Positions 17,873-27,136 are shown, counted from the stretch's first letter. The stretch: 64,000 nt of DNA from Oceanobacillus_B kapialis (GCF_042685265.1 NZ_JBHUMX010000002.1), one strand, 5' to 3'. Numbers and translations are program-made. The notes: generated by a model not told the origin, from the sequence alone.

Positions 17873-19405
17873 ATGATGTCCAAAATGCGTTTGAAACAAG
17901 TCCTGCTCATAGTAGTAATTGCTGTTGTTGCAGTTTTTCCTATGTTGGGACAAGAGGGAAATCAGACGATCACCGCATCCGATGAAATTACAGAAAAAGA
18001 ATTTGCTGAAGCAAACCTAGAAGAAAAGATGCGCATCCTTCTGGAAAATGAACAGTTAGATGGTACGGTGACAGGAGTAAGCATTAAGCACGCAGAAACA
18101 GGTGAACAACTGTTTTCACAGGACGGAGATATTCGGCTTCATCCAGCCTCCAACATGAAAATCCTCACAGCTGCTGCAGCGTTAGAAACGCTAGGAGAAA
18201 ATTATCAATTTACCACCGAAGTACTGACAGATGGGAAAAAGCGTGGAAAAGTATTACACGGCGACCTATATCTTAAAGGCAAGGGAGACCCAACCTTATT
18301 GCAAGACGACTTCGAGCAATTTGCAAAAGATATAAAAGCCCAAGGCATTCAAAAGATCAAAGGAGATCTGGTCGGCGATGACACATGGTATGATGATGTG
18401 CGACTTTCCCAGGATTTAAACTGGTCGGACGAGCCTTTCTACACGGGAGCGCAAGTCTCAGCATTGACCCTTTCTCCAAACGAAGACTATGATGCGGGAA
18501 CAGTAATTGTGCAAGTAAGCCCTGCAGAGGAAGCTGGCGGGCAGGCAAAAGTCACGCTAACTCCAGAAACCGATTATGTCACAATCGAAAACAAGACAAA
18601 GATGGTTCCTGCTGGCGAAAGCAAGGATATCTCCATTGAACGCGAGCATGGCAGCAACACAATTGTGGTTGAGGGCACGATGCCAGTGGACGGCTCCAAC
18701 TCCCGCTCATGGGCTTCAGTATGGGAGCCAACAGGCTATGCGCTTGATGTGTTCGAAAAGGCGTTGGAAGAGGAAAATATTCGCTTTATTGGGAGATCAG
18801 AACGAAAGACGGGCGTAACGCCAGACGCTGCACGGCTATTAACGTCCAAGCAATCGATGCCTTTACATGAGCTATTAATCCCTTTTATGAAGCTAAGCAA
18901 TAATGGTCATGGCGAGGTGCTAACCAAGGAGATGGGAAAAGTGGTATCTGGGGAAGGCAGCTGGGAGGAAGGGTTAGAGGTCATTGAAGACGTAGCAGCC
19001 CAGTATGGAATGGATAAAGATACAATTCAACTACGCGACGGATCAGGCATGTCGCATAAGACCATGATCCCAGCCCATGATCTGTCCCAATTTTTATATG
19101 AAGTTCAAGCTTCCGATTGGTTTGAAGCATTCGAATATTCCCTCCCTGTTGCTGGTGAGTCCGACCGTTTTGTAGGAGGGACACTACGAAATAGAATGAA
19201 AGAAGAACCTGCAAAAGGTAACGTAACAGCTAAAACAGGTTCACTTACTGGTGTATCCACCCTTTCCGGTTATGTGACATCTGCAGACGGCGAGGAGCTC
19301 ATCTTTTCCATTCTTATTAACAACTATCTAGGCTCCAGCTCTAGTATGCGCGCCATCGAGGATGCGATCGCAACCACACTAGCAGAGCATGCGTTTAATG
19401 AATAG
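17873..19405 (+). CDS. dacC: D-Ala-D-Ala carboxypeptidase/endopeptidase, PBP4 type (S13)
   Basis: 510-residue penicillin-binding protein of family S13. It has an N-terminal signal or anchor (about residues 7-25), the active site SNMK (93-96), the SNN motif (342-344) and KTG (454-456). It trims or cuts peptide cross-links in peptidoglycan outside the membrane. The size and motif order fit Bacillus DacC (PBP4a); the gene symbol rests on this alone. RBS AAGGGG precedes two adjacent ATGs. A terminator follows. Confidence 0.9.
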   Translation: MMSKMRLKQVLLIVVIAVVAVFPMLGQEGNQTITASDEITEKEFAEANLEEKMRILLENEQLDGTVTGVSIKHAETGEQLFSQDGDIRLHPASNMKILTAAAALETLGENYQFTTEVLTDGKKRGKVLHGDLYLKGKGDPTLLQDDFEQFAKDIKAQGIQKIKGDLVGDDTWYDDVRLSQDLNWSDEPFYTGAQVSALTLSPNEDYDAGTVIVQVSPAEEAGGQAKVTLTPETDYVTIENKTKMVPAGESKDISIEREHGSNTIVVEGTMPVDGSNSRSWASVWEPTGYALDVFEKALEEENIRFIGRSERKTGVTPDAARLLTSKQSMPLHELLIPFMKLSNNGHGEVLTKEMGKVVSGEGSWEEGLEVIEDVAAQYGMDKDTIQLRDGSGMSHKTMIPAHDLSQFLYEVQASDWFEAFEYSLPVAGESDRFVGGTLRNRMKEEPAKGNVTAKTGSLTGVSTLSGYVTSADGEELIFSILINNYLGSSSSMRAIEDAIATTLAEHAFNE

Positions 19406-19415
19406 AGAGTAAGCT

Positions 19416-19447
19416 AGCTGCCTTTCTGAGGAGAGGCAGCTTTTTTT
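19416..19447 (+). terminator. terminator after dacC
   Basis: AGCTGCCT (19416-19423) pairs with AGGCAGCT (19434-19441), followed by T6. Confidence 0.85.
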
Positions 19448-19509
19448 GAGATGGTGCAGGATTACTTCTTAGGGTAAGGAGGAGGCATATGAAACATCAT
19501 CGAGCCCAA

Positions 19510-19740
19510 CTGAAACGTCATCGCCTCAAAGTGAAACGAGAGCGTCCCAAAGTGAAACGAGAGCTCCACAAAGTGAAACGAGAGCGTCCCAAAGTGAAAC
19601 GTCAGCCCCACAAAGTGAAACGAGAGCGTCCCAAAGTGAAACGTCAGCCCCACAAAGTGAAACGAGAGCGTCCCAAAGTGAAACCACAACGCCCAAAAGT
19701 GAACCTACACCACCCCAAAATGAACCCACACCCCCCTCAC
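19510..19740. repeat. 21-bp phased degenerate repeat, array 3 (11 units)
   Basis: Units start at 19510, 19531, 19552, 19573, 19594, 19615, 19636, 19657, 19678, 19699 and 19720: every step is exactly 21 bp. The core is GTGAAACGAGAGCGTCCCAA or close to it, very like array 2. An open frame from 19489 to 19791 translates the array as Lys/Arg heptads and has a strong AAGGAGGAGG site before its ATG, but the same arrays elsewhere do not show such a start. The array ends in C-rich sequence just before the ATPase gene. Confidence 0.88.
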
Positions 19741-19808
19741 CAAAAAACCCCAACCCCCTCTCCCAAACCCCACCCCCATCTGCTAAAATAAAAGAAAGAG
19801 GTGATCTA

Positions 19809-20564
19809 ATGCGACTTGATGAATCAACAGCCTACATAAAAAGCATGGAATTAAAAAGAGATCAAATCCCAAGCTACAATCGCTTCCCCTTCCATCTCCC
19901 TGTCATCCGTAACCTAAATAAGTTCACCTTCCACCCCAATGTGACCTACATTGTAGGGGAAAATGGTATGGGCAAATCTACTTTGCTTGAGGGGATTGCG
20001 GTGGCGTTAGGGTTTAACCCAGAAGGTGGCACCCGCAACTTTAATTTTTCCAGCTATGATTCTCATTCAGAGCTCGATCACTATTTAAGAGTGGCCAAGG
20101 GTGCAATCCGTCCAAAAGATGGCTTCTTTTTTCGAGCGGAATCTTTTTATAATGTGGCGACAAATATAGAGAAAATGGACGAAGAAAAGTTGGGCGGCAG
20201 ACCTATTATTGATTCCTTCGGTGGTCAGTCCCTGCATGAGCAATCACATGGCGAATCCTTTTTTGCGGCGTTTCTCCATCGGTTTTCAGGGGAAGGTATA
20301 TACATATTGGACGAGCCAGAAGCTGCACTCTCACCCCTTAGGCAAATGTCGATGCTTGCACGCATTCATGAATTGGTGAATGAGGGAGCACAATTCATAA
20401 TATCGACACACGCCCCGATCCTCATGGCATATCCTGAGGCAAAATTAATGGAGCTTACAGAGGAAGGCATTCAAGAAATGGCATTAGAGGAAACAGGGCA
20501 TTATCGCACAATGAAGCAGTTTTTTGAGAATAAGGATAGGCTGTTGCACCATTTGTTTGAGTAA
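19809..20564 (+). CDS. AAA family ATPase, ABC-like fold
   Basis: 251-residue soluble ATPase of the SMC/ABC-like AAA group. Walker A GENGMGKS is at 50-57, the signature-like SHGES at 146-150, Walker B ends in LDEPEA (Asp168, Glu169) and the switch histidine is His201 in STHAPIL. There is no coiled-coil insertion, so it is a compact member, as found in stand-alone predicted ATPases of Bacillus. RBS AGAGGTGATCT precedes the ATG. Its start lies only 18 nt after the open frame of array 3. Function unknown. Confidence 0.85.
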   Translation: MRLDESTAYIKSMELKRDQIPSYNRFPFHLPVIRNLNKFTFHPNVTYIVGENGMGKSTLLEGIAVALGFNPEGGTRNFNFSSYDSHSELDHYLRVAKGAIRPKDGFFFRAESFYNVATNIEKMDEEKLGGRPIIDSFGGQSLHEQSHGESFFAAFLHRFSGEGIYILDEPEAALSPLRQMSMLARIHELVNEGAQFIISTHAPILMAYPEAKLMELTEEGIQEMALEETGHYRTMKQFFENKDRLLHHLFE

Positions 20565-20724
20565 TACCCCGCAAATAGTATCGACTTTTTTACCAGGGAG
20601 TTGCTATTTTAGGTCATTTTTCGCTATTCTATAAGAAGGACTCCCTCTTAATAGGTGAAAAAGCATTTTTAATGGAGGGCGCAAAGTGCTGTCCTAAAAA
20701 AATATAGAAAGTTGCGTTCGTATA

Positions 20725-22578
20725 ATGAAGTCATTATATAAAAGCTTAATAGATTCAACAGGTACAAGGTTTACGTTAATGGTCACAGGCATCCTTTGGC
20801 TAAAAACGGTAATCATTTGCTTTTTTGGCTTTAACCTTAGTATCCATTCCGTTTTGGATATTGTCTTAATCCTAACCAGCTCTATTGGTTCATTAATATT
20901 AATTATGGGGTTCAGCTTCTATTTCGGCAAAAAAGTAAACAGATTTGTTTTGTTCGGGCTACTATTTATCGCCACAGGTATCCTTTATGGAGATCTACTA
21001 TACTATCGTTTTTATAATGACTTTGTGACGATACCGATCCTTTTTCAGTTTGATAATGTTGGAGGATTGGGTCCTAGTATGCTTGAATTGATGAGTCCAT
21101 GGGATTTATTCATGTTTATCGATTTAGTTATCGTAGGATGGATTCTGTTTAAAACAAAATCAAACCTTACTGTATCTAAGCCAAGAAAGAAAAAGTATAT
21201 TGCAGTTGGCTCAACACTTGTAGTTTTGACCATTTGTTTAGGGTTGGTAAAATCTGTACACCTATTTTCGGAGTCGTATGACCGGGATCAGATGGTTAAA
21301 TCATTGGGACCAATCAATTATCATTTATATGATATTGCTTTAGGGATCATATCTCCGCTAGAGAGAGTGGTTGCTACAGAGACGGACGCTGTTGCGTCAA
21401 AAGCGTATTTACAACAGAATGATGCTGAGCCTACGGAATTATTCGGAGTAGCAGAAGGGAAAAATGTGGTCGTTATCACATTGGAATCCACTCAAGACTT
21501 TGTGATTAATCAAAAAGTAAATGGAAAAGAAATAACGCCATTTCTTAATGATTTAATTGAAGATAGTTTCTATTTTAATCAAATCTATGATCAAACAGGA
21601 CAGGGAAAAACATCCGATGCTGAATTTCTAATTGATAACAGTCTTTATCCATTAGCTAATGGCTCAGCATTCGTGATGAGACCGGAAAATACTTATTTGA
21701 GTCTTCCCCATATATTGAAACAGAACAATGATTATTATGCCGCCTCCTTTCATGGGAATGATCGGACATTTTGGAATCGGGATGACATGTATAAAGCGCT
21801 CGGTTATGATAAATTTTTCTCAAAGAGAGATTATAACGTAACAGAAGAGAACTCAATTAACTTCGGACTTAAAGACATTCCATTTTTTAATCAGTCAATC
21901 GACTATTTAGAAAATGTGCCTGAGCCTTATTATGCGAAATTCCTGACGTTAACGAATCACTTTCCTTTCTTGTTAGAGGAAGAAGATACATTTATTGACC
22001 AAGCGGATACAGAGGAAGATGTCGTAAATCGCTATGTGACTACTGTCCGCTATTTGGATAAATCAATCGAGACATTCTTTGAAAAATTAAAAGAAAAAGG
22101 CATGTACGAGGATACCGTCTTTGTGCTGGTTGGAGACCACTATGGTATTTCACCAAAATATGAAGAGGGTCTAAGTGAATTACTAGATGAAGAGATTAAT
22201 GTCGTGAATCGGATGAAATACCAACAAGTACCACTAATTATTCACGTACCAGGCCAAGAAGGGAAAACCATTCAGACACGTGGTGGGCAAATCGACATTC
22301 GCCCAACCCTTCTTCACCTCCTGGGCATTGAGACAGAAGATCGCTACGCCTTGGGACACAATCTCTTCGCAAGAGAAGGCGATCAACCTGTCATTCTACG
22401 AGATGGTAGTTTTATAGTAAAGGATCACATTTATAAGAATAACGTTTGTTACGCAAAAGAAAGCGGGCAGGAAGTAGACGAAAGTATTTGTGAGCCATAT
22501 TTAGATGAGGTTAGGAAAGAATTAGAGCTATCAGATAATATTATTTTTGGTGATTTATTGAGGTTTCTGGTTGAGTAG
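20725..22578 (+). CDS. LTA synthase family protein (LtaS/YqgS-like)
   Basis: 617-residue membrane phosphoglycerol transferase. Five hydrophobic segments lie in about the first 180 residues, then an extracellular sulfatase-like domain. Metal and catalytic residues are recognisable: Glu254 in TLESTQ, Thr296 in GQGKTSDAEF as the nucleophile, and GDHYG near residue 470. It should polymerise or prime glycerol phosphate chains of lipoteichoic acid from phosphatidylglycerol. The RBS is weak (AGAAAG) and an upstream promoter was not clear. Confidence 0.9.
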   Translation: MKSLYKSLIDSTGTRFTLMVTGILWLKTVIICFFGFNLSIHSVLDIVLILTSSIGSLILIMGFSFYFGKKVNRFVLFGLLFIATGILYGDLLYYRFYNDFVTIPILFQFDNVGGLGPSMLELMSPWDLFMFIDLVIVGWILFKTKSNLTVSKPRKKKYIAVGSTLVVLTICLGLVKSVHLFSESYDRDQMVKSLGPINYHLYDIALGIISPLERVVATETDAVASKAYLQQNDAEPTELFGVAEGKNVVVITLESTQDFVINQKVNGKEITPFLNDLIEDSFYFNQIYDQTGQGKTSDAEFLIDNSLYPLANGSAFVMRPENTYLSLPHILKQNNDYYAASFHGNDRTFWNRDDMYKALGYDKFFSKRDYNVTEENSINFGLKDIPFFNQSIDYLENVPEPYYAKFLTLTNHFPFLLEEEDTFIDQADTEEDVVNRYVTTVRYLDKSIETFFEKLKEKGMYEDTVFVLVGDHYGISPKYEEGLSELLDEEINVVNRMKYQQVPLIIHVPGQEGKTIQTRGGQIDIRPTLLHLLGIETEDRYALGHNLFAREGDQPVILRDGSFIVKDHIYKNNVCYAKESGQEVDESICEPYLDEVRKELELSDNIIFGDLLRFLVE

Positions 22579-22718
22579 GGCTGATACAAAAGCTCGCAAA
22601 CCAAAAAAGCAGCACCCAGTTTGGATGCTATCGGTTTCCATACATCTTTAATAAATAGTGGAGAATTTAGAAGGGGCGCCCTTCCTTGATGGGAAAATTG
22701 CAAGGAGTGCAACCCCTT

Positions 22719-23156
22719 CTATTTCTTTTCCTCCACAATACTTTGCAAGCTAGTATTTAAGATTACACCTAAACTAATTAATAGTTTATCCATTATCCTA
22801 CTTCGCAGTACATAGACAGAGGCTTTACTATACCCAATTGTTTGAGCTGTTTTCTCAATTGAATGCCTTTTAAAATATCGAGAATTAATAAACTGCTGTT
22901 CGATCGGACTCAAGTCATAGACAGCGTTCTCAATAGACTTTTCAATGAGCAACGTTTCATTATAGTTTTTGCGAATAGCTACAAGCTTTTCATTGTCCAC
23001 AGATTGCATAGAGGGCAGATTTTGTTGATCCACGTTCATCAAGAGCTCTAGCTGTTTTTGCAAATTACTATTGGCTACTTTAAAGGTTCTATAGTTCTTC
23101 AAATAAAACTCTATTAATTTAACTCGATCTCGCTTTTCATCTTTTGTTAATTCCAT
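22719..23156 (-). CDS. sigma-70 region 4-like / ArpU-like regulator
   Basis: 145 residues. The C-terminal third, with LSPIEQQFINSRYFKRHSIEKTAQTIGYSKASVYVLRSRIMDKLL, looks like the helix-turn-helix of sigma region 4 and of phage ArpU-type late regulators. The N-terminal part is helical and charged. It is clearly a paralogue of the divergent gene at 23383. The ATG at 23156 was chosen; a TTG two codons upstream is closer to the AGGGGAG site and is possible. A GAAC-N4-GTTC box lies 27-38 bp upstream of the ATG, pointing to LexA control. Confidence 0.72.
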   Translation of the reverse strand: MELTKDEKRDRVKLIEFYLKNYRTFKVANSNLQKQLELLMNVDQQNLPSMQSVDNEKLVAIRKNYNETLLIEKSIENAVYDLSPIEQQFINSRYFKRHSIEKTAQTIGYSKASVYVLRSRIMDKLLISLGVILNTSLQSIVEEKK

Positions 23157-23182
23157 TTGCAAACTTTCTCCCCTTTCAAACA

Positions 23183-23194
23183 GAACATTTGTTC
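23183..23194. promoter_or_regulatory. candidate LexA (SOS) box
   Basis: GAACATTTGTTC fits the Gram-positive LexA half-sites GAAC-N4-GTTC exactly, though the flanking C and G of the full consensus are not present. It lies between the start of the minus-strand gene at 23156 and its likely -10 (TACAAT on the minus strand, near 23205). Confidence 0.6.
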
Positions 23195-23382
23195 TATTTA
23201 TTGTATCATTATCTGGACATTAGTGGAAGGATATTTCTTCCAATTCAGTAAAGTCTATAAGTTATTAGTAGAAAAAGTTGAATGATCCTGGACGAACCTT
23301 TGAGGACTTTTAGATTTCTATTATTTAGCAGGCCTTATAATAAGTAATAAGAAGACTACTAAAAGACATAGGGAGTGAGGGA

Positions 23383-23835
23383 ATGGCTTTAAAAAAATTA
23401 GAAAAAGATGACATGAAGAAGCTGGAAGAATACTTGAAAAGCTACAACAGTTATAAGACGGCAATAAACCTAATAAAAAAACAATTAGATTACTTAGTAC
23501 CAGGATTTGTTTCTCAATTTGAATTGGATGAAGAAAATAAAGGTAAGTTCACCCTTCATTCTTTAGGAAACGAAGTAGATAGATTATCCAGCATAAAGGC
23601 ACTGAATTTATACGAGGAGTTGTTACACTATAACATCATCGTAGCCTCAATTGAGGAGGCAATTGAGGATTTAGAAGAGCTTGAGCGCCAATTTATAACA
23701 TCTCGGTATATAAAAGGAAAGTCAATTGTGCAAACCTCATTTGATCTAGGGTATAGTGAAAAATATGTATTTATTATTCGAAAGCAAACGCTAACTAAAT
23801 TATTAATTTCCCTCAAAGGGCTTCTCTTTTTATAG
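23383..23835 (+). CDS. sigma-70 region 4-like / ArpU-like regulator, paralogue
   Basis: 150 residues, paralogous to the divergent gene at 22719: shared pattern includes a start KLEEYLKSYNSYKTAINLIKKQL, then SIEEAIEDLEELERQFITSRYIKGKSIVQ and a final TKLLISL. The C-terminal helix-turn-helix (SFDLGYSEKYVFIIRKQTLTKLL) resembles sigma region 4. RBS GGGAGTGAGGG lies before the ATG. Two such copies back to back suggest a remnant of phage origin or a duplicated regulator; no other phage genes are next to them. Confidence 0.7.
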   Translation: MALKKLEKDDMKKLEEYLKSYNSYKTAINLIKKQLDYLVPGFVSQFELDEENKGKFTLHSLGNEVDRLSSIKALNLYEELLHYNIIVASIEEAIEDLEELERQFITSRYIKGKSIVQTSFDLGYSEKYVFIIRKQTLTKLLISLKGLLFL

Positions 23836-23850
23836 CGCCTCATATGGTGC

Positions 23851-23890
23851 ACACCTTCACTTTCATCACTTACTGGTGAAGGTGTTTTCT
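23851..23890 (+). terminator. terminator after the sigma-like gene
   Basis: ACACCTTCAC (23851-23860) pairs with GTGAAGGTGT (23876-23885), followed by TTTTC. Confidence 0.75.
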
Positions 23891-23968
23891 ATTTCACTTT
23901 GTTACATGGCAAAACTTGACAAGCAAGCAGAGTGTGGTATCTTTTGAGTGGATGAAAGGAGTGGTTTG

Positions 23969-24661
23969 ATGGACAAAAAGTACTTTTATGGTAGTGTCCT
24001 TTTCCTAATGCTTATACTATTGCTTGCAGGTTGTGGAGGGAATACGAACGAAGAAGCAGAAACAGACTCTGAGGGTAACACTGCTTCACAATCTGAAGAG
24101 CAGAATACCGACACAGAAGAAGCAGAAACAAATGAGGATAATTCTGAAGCTACTACGTCAGAACCTGAAGCTTCCGAGACAGAAGAAGCTACAGAGGATG
24201 TCTCCTCAGAAGACACAAGTAACCAGGATGCTGACAGCACATCTGAAAACGAGGAAGAAGATCCTCTTTCAGCGTACTCTGCAAAGCAAATCGAATATGC
24301 TCGTGTTTGGTTGGAGTTAGGTCCAAACCAGGATATTGATGAATTAAATGTGCACCATATACCTGCTGGAGCGTTAATTAATCCTAATGATGAAACAAGT
24401 GCTACATATCCGGAAGATGTTATCCAGCTAGCTGGCTCCCGCCTGGTAGATGGCTCTGTAACGTATAGTGGAAATGGCGATGGTACCATTAACGTATATA
24501 ACGTTCCGCTACGTTGGGACACGAGTGATGCTGAGGTGGATGAAGACTTTATGAAAGAATATACAGAGAAAATTATTGAAGAAACAAAACTTGTAAAAAT
24601 AGATCCAGGTAATGATGAAGAGATTATTAGGTTAATCGAGATAATGAATATCCATAAATAA
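23969..24661 (+). CDS. lipoprotein with acidic Ser/Thr/Glu linker
   Basis: 230 residues from the ATG at 23969, which has an AAAGGAG site; an earlier GTG is in frame but unlikely. A lipoprotein signal ends in LLLAGC, so the mature protein is anchored to the outer face of the membrane by its cysteine. Residues 25-100 are a low-complexity Glu/Ser/Thr linker; the C-terminal 120 residues are folded-looking (ARVWLELGPNQDIDELNV..., GSRLVDGSVTYSGNGDGT). I do not recognise the domain with certainty; linker-plus-domain lipoproteins of this sort are common in Bacillaceae. Confidence 0.82.
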   Translation: MDKKYFYGSVLFLMLILLLAGCGGNTNEEAETDSEGNTASQSEEQNTDTEEAETNEDNSEATTSEPEASETEEATEDVSSEDTSNQDADSTSENEEEDPLSAYSAKQIEYARVWLELGPNQDIDELNVHHIPAGALINPNDETSATYPEDVIQLAGSRLVDGSVTYSGNGDGTINVYNVPLRWDTSDAEVDEDFMKEYTEKIIEETKLVKIDPGNDEEIIRLIEIMNIHK

Positions 24662-24668
24662 ATATATA

Positions 24669-24697
24669 AAAGGGCGGTCCAATAAAACCGCCCTTTA
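24669..24697. terminator. terminator between lipoprotein and LysM genes
   Basis: AAAGGGCGGT (24669-24678) pairs with ACCGCCCTTT (24687-24696) around the loop. Usable for both convergent genes. Confidence 0.8.
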
Positions 24698-24721
24698 ACT
24701 TTCCACAGATTCAATAATTCA

Positions 24722-26140
24722 CTAGAATACTTGAAGACATCTGTTGTAATACATTCTTCGATCCTCTAATCCGTTATAACCACCGTTAACACGTAATGTT
24801 ACAGCTTCGACGGATGGATTCGTATCACATAATGCATTCATATTATTTAATTCCCACCAAAACCCCGCACTTGACCAAGGATAGTTGGCTGCTAGATAAT
24901 CAACCCCTTGGTTTACGATTTCTGGATCCCCGATGTCATTAGAGAAGCGAGTATAGTTATAGCGACCAGTTAATTGGATATAACCACCACCTTTAAATTT
25001 AGGGCCATCACCGGGTTGAGTGTTTCCTAAATCAGTTCGTCCCTCATAGTCCCATCCAGATGCCAGCTCTTTTGTCCATCGACCGGCTCCAGACTCATGG
25101 CTACATTGGCTGATGAAGTGACAGAGTCTAGATCTCGTTGTGATATGATATCTTTCTAGGCACCGATTTAAATCCTCTAGAATGGCATCAGATAGATAGG
25201 CGCTAGACCATCCAATTTGATTTAGTTGGCTCTCTGTTACGTAGGCATTACCATCACCATCTCCTGGAGGCACATCACCACTTCCATTATCATAAACGAG
25301 CAGTTCCTGTCCAACCTGAATGAGGTCAGGGTTACTAATGTTGTTTAGAGCCATAATCTCATCCAGCGTCATTCCGAATCGTTGCGCAATTCTACCTAAG
25401 ACATCACCAGGCTGAACGATATAAATAATCGTATCAGGAGTCGATCCACCATCACCACTCCCATTATCATAAACGAGCAGTTCCTGTCCCACCTGAATAA
25501 GATCAGGATTATTAATATTGTTAAGCGCCATAATTTCATCTAAGGTCATACCAAATTGTTCAGCGATCCTGCCTAAGACATCGCCAGGCTGCACAATATA
25601 AATGATCGTATCAGGAGTCGATCCGCCATCACCACTTCCATTATCATAAACGAGCAGTTCCTGTCCCACCTGAATAAGATCAGGATTACTAATATTGTTA
25701 AGGGACATGATTTGATCCAAGGTCATGCCAAATTGCTCAGCGATTCTACCTAAAACGTCGCCAGGTTGAACCACATAAACGGTAGTACCAGGATTAACCC
25801 CGCCATTTCCATTACTGTAAACGAGCAGTTCCTGTCCCACTTGAATAAGGTCTGGATTACTAATATTGTTAAGAGCCATGATTTCAGTAAGCGTCATGCC
25901 GAATTGCTCAGCGATCCTGCCTAACACATCGCCAGGTTGAACCACATACACCATGGTACTACTTCCATTACTGTAAACGAGCAGTTCCTGTCCTACCTGA
26001 ATAAGGTCAGGATTACTAATATTATTAAGCGCCATAATTTCACTAAGCGTCATGCCGAATTGCTCAGCGATCCTGCCTAAAACATCACCAGGTTGTACAA
26101 TATAAATAGTTGTGCTTGTAGTTGTAAAAGTTGTCATCAT
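24722..26140 (-). CDS. LysM repeat protein with GH19 chitinase/endolysin-like domain
   Basis: 472 residues. Five near-identical LysM repeats (each with VQPGDVLGRIA and LNNISNPDLIQVGQELLVY) occupy residues 1 to about 290, with Gly/Ser/Asp linkers. The C-terminal 180 residues match glycoside hydrolase family 19: SQCSHESGAGRWTKEL with the catalytic Glu, GGGYIQLTGRYNY and VEAVTLRVNGG. No signal peptide is visible, so export needs another route or it acts in the mother cell or upon lysis. It should bind and cut peptidoglycan or chitin. RBS AAAGGAG before two ATGs. Repeat units are very similar in DNA, so copy number could change by recombination. Confidence 0.88.
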   Translation of the reverse strand: MMTTFTTTSTTIYIVQPGDVLGRIAEQFGMTLSEIMALNNISNPDLIQVGQELLVYSNGSSTMVYVVQPGDVLGRIAEQFGMTLTEIMALNNISNPDLIQVGQELLVYSNGNGGVNPGTTVYVVQPGDVLGRIAEQFGMTLDQIMSLNNISNPDLIQVGQELLVYDNGSGDGGSTPDTIIYIVQPGDVLGRIAEQFGMTLDEIMALNNINNPDLIQVGQELLVYDNGSGDGGSTPDTIIYIVQPGDVLGRIAQRFGMTLDEIMALNNISNPDLIQVGQELLVYDNGSGDVPPGDGDGNAYVTESQLNQIGWSSAYLSDAILEDLNRCLERYHITTRSRLCHFISQCSHESGAGRWTKELASGWDYEGRTDLGNTQPGDGPKFKGGGYIQLTGRYNYTRFSNDIGDPEIVNQGVDYLAANYPWSSAGFWWELNNMNALCDTNPSVEAVTLRVNGGYNGLEDRRMYYNRCLQVF

Positions 26141-26231
26141 ATAAACTCCTTTTTCATTTTTTTAAACAGAGAAATTAATCATTGAGTGATTGAGTAATAA
26201 AGTTCCATACAGGGCGTTCGAGACTAACTTG

Positions 26232-26279
26232 CTAAGAACAGAGCTTGTCCGTTTTCTGTCGGTGAAAAGTGGGCGGCAT
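26232..26279 (-). CDS. possible 15-residue leader peptide
   Basis: MPPTFHRQKTDKLCS encoded upstream of the LysM gene in the same direction, with a near-ideal GAGGAGGTGA site 5 nt before its ATG. It ends 91 nt before the LysM gene. It could be a leader peptide or a chance frame; only the ribosome site supports it. Confidence 0.3.
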   Translation of the reverse strand: MPPTFHRQKTDKLCS

Positions 26280-26299
26280 ATCTTCACCTCCTCGTTTCT

Positions 26300-26690
26300 A
26301 AGTTATCTTCATGAAGATTATGTACTTATCATAAATCGGAGCATCGAGATAAAAATGCCCAAAACGTAAGCTAAAGGTAATGGAATATTATAGATAGAAC
26401 AGCCGACTATTAGCGGTATAAAACAGGAGTGCTATAAATGTAAAAGGATTGCCCTTCGTTATAAATAAATGCATGACAAAAAAACCCTTAGTATACGAAA
26501 CAAAAGGGTTGTCTAATATAAGGCATAGAAACCAATTAATTACCAAAACTAAAAGAGTACTTCCCCTCTTAGTAAATGTAAAAAGCGACCTTTAAATAGG
26601 TCGTCTTTTTTTGTACATATATTTAATTGTCTGATTACATTTGCAAAAATTTTCAGTATAATTAATAATATAAAACCGGGTGAGGAGGGA
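26300..26690. other. non-coding stretch with two terminator-like hairpins
   Basis: About 390 bp with no convincing gene. It holds AACCCTT...AAGGGTT (about 26486-26513) and a stronger hairpin AAGCGACCT/AGGTCGTC followed by T7 (26581-26612). The second reads in the plus direction although no plus-strand gene lies upstream, so a small transcript may end here. There is also an AGGAGTG site before an ATG that is directly followed by TAA (about 26430). Confidence 0.45.
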
Positions 26691-26695
26691 GAAAC

Positions 26696-27136
26696 ATGAC
26701 CTCAAGGCAACTTACAGGAAAAGAAAAGTTCAGTGTCATTTACATCATTGAAAACATGAAAGAAAACGATAAATTTGATGAAACGGCAGAAAAAGTTCTA
26801 ATGGCAGCCCCATATGAAGTGCATTCCCTAATATATGAAACACTTTCTGATGCATTAAAAAATGCGATAGTAAAGAAATTTCCAGACGTAGATGTAACCG
26901 TTCCAAGCTTTGTGGTGTTACATTTTGATATAGCTACATTAAAGCGGGCAGTCAAAGAAATGGAGAAAAAGCATAAGTGGAAGAAGCTTTTTGGCCGAAT
27001 TGATGATAATAAATATTTCCAGGTGGAGCATGACGTGTTGTTTAGCTATGAAAATATCGTGCATTATTCGGATAATGCAGATGATGCAATTTCCTATATC
27101 CTTGAGCATGTAGAAGCATATATAGAAGAGCAATGA
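26696..27136 (+). CDS. hypothetical cytoplasmic protein, coupled to the next gene
   Basis: 146 residues, not recognised. No signal or membrane segment; the sequence is mixed helix-rich, with a charged stretch MEKKHKWKKLFGRID near residues 90-108. Strong GAGGAGGGAG site before the ATG. The stop codon overlaps the start of the lipoprotein gene (ATGA), so the two are translationally coupled and probably act together. A function cannot be given. Confidence 0.72.
   Translation: MTSRQLTGKEKFSVIYIIENMKENDKFDETAEKVLMAAPYEVHSLIYETLSDALKNAIVKKFPDVDVTVPSFVVLHFDIATLKRAVKEMEKKHKWKKLFGRIDDNKYFQVEHDVLFSYENIVHYSDNADDAISYILEHVEAYIEEQ

Noticed and set aside
19462..19753. Minus-strand Phe/His/Leu-rich frames over array 3
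   Set aside because: These are the reverse reading of the repeat units, with no ribosome sites.
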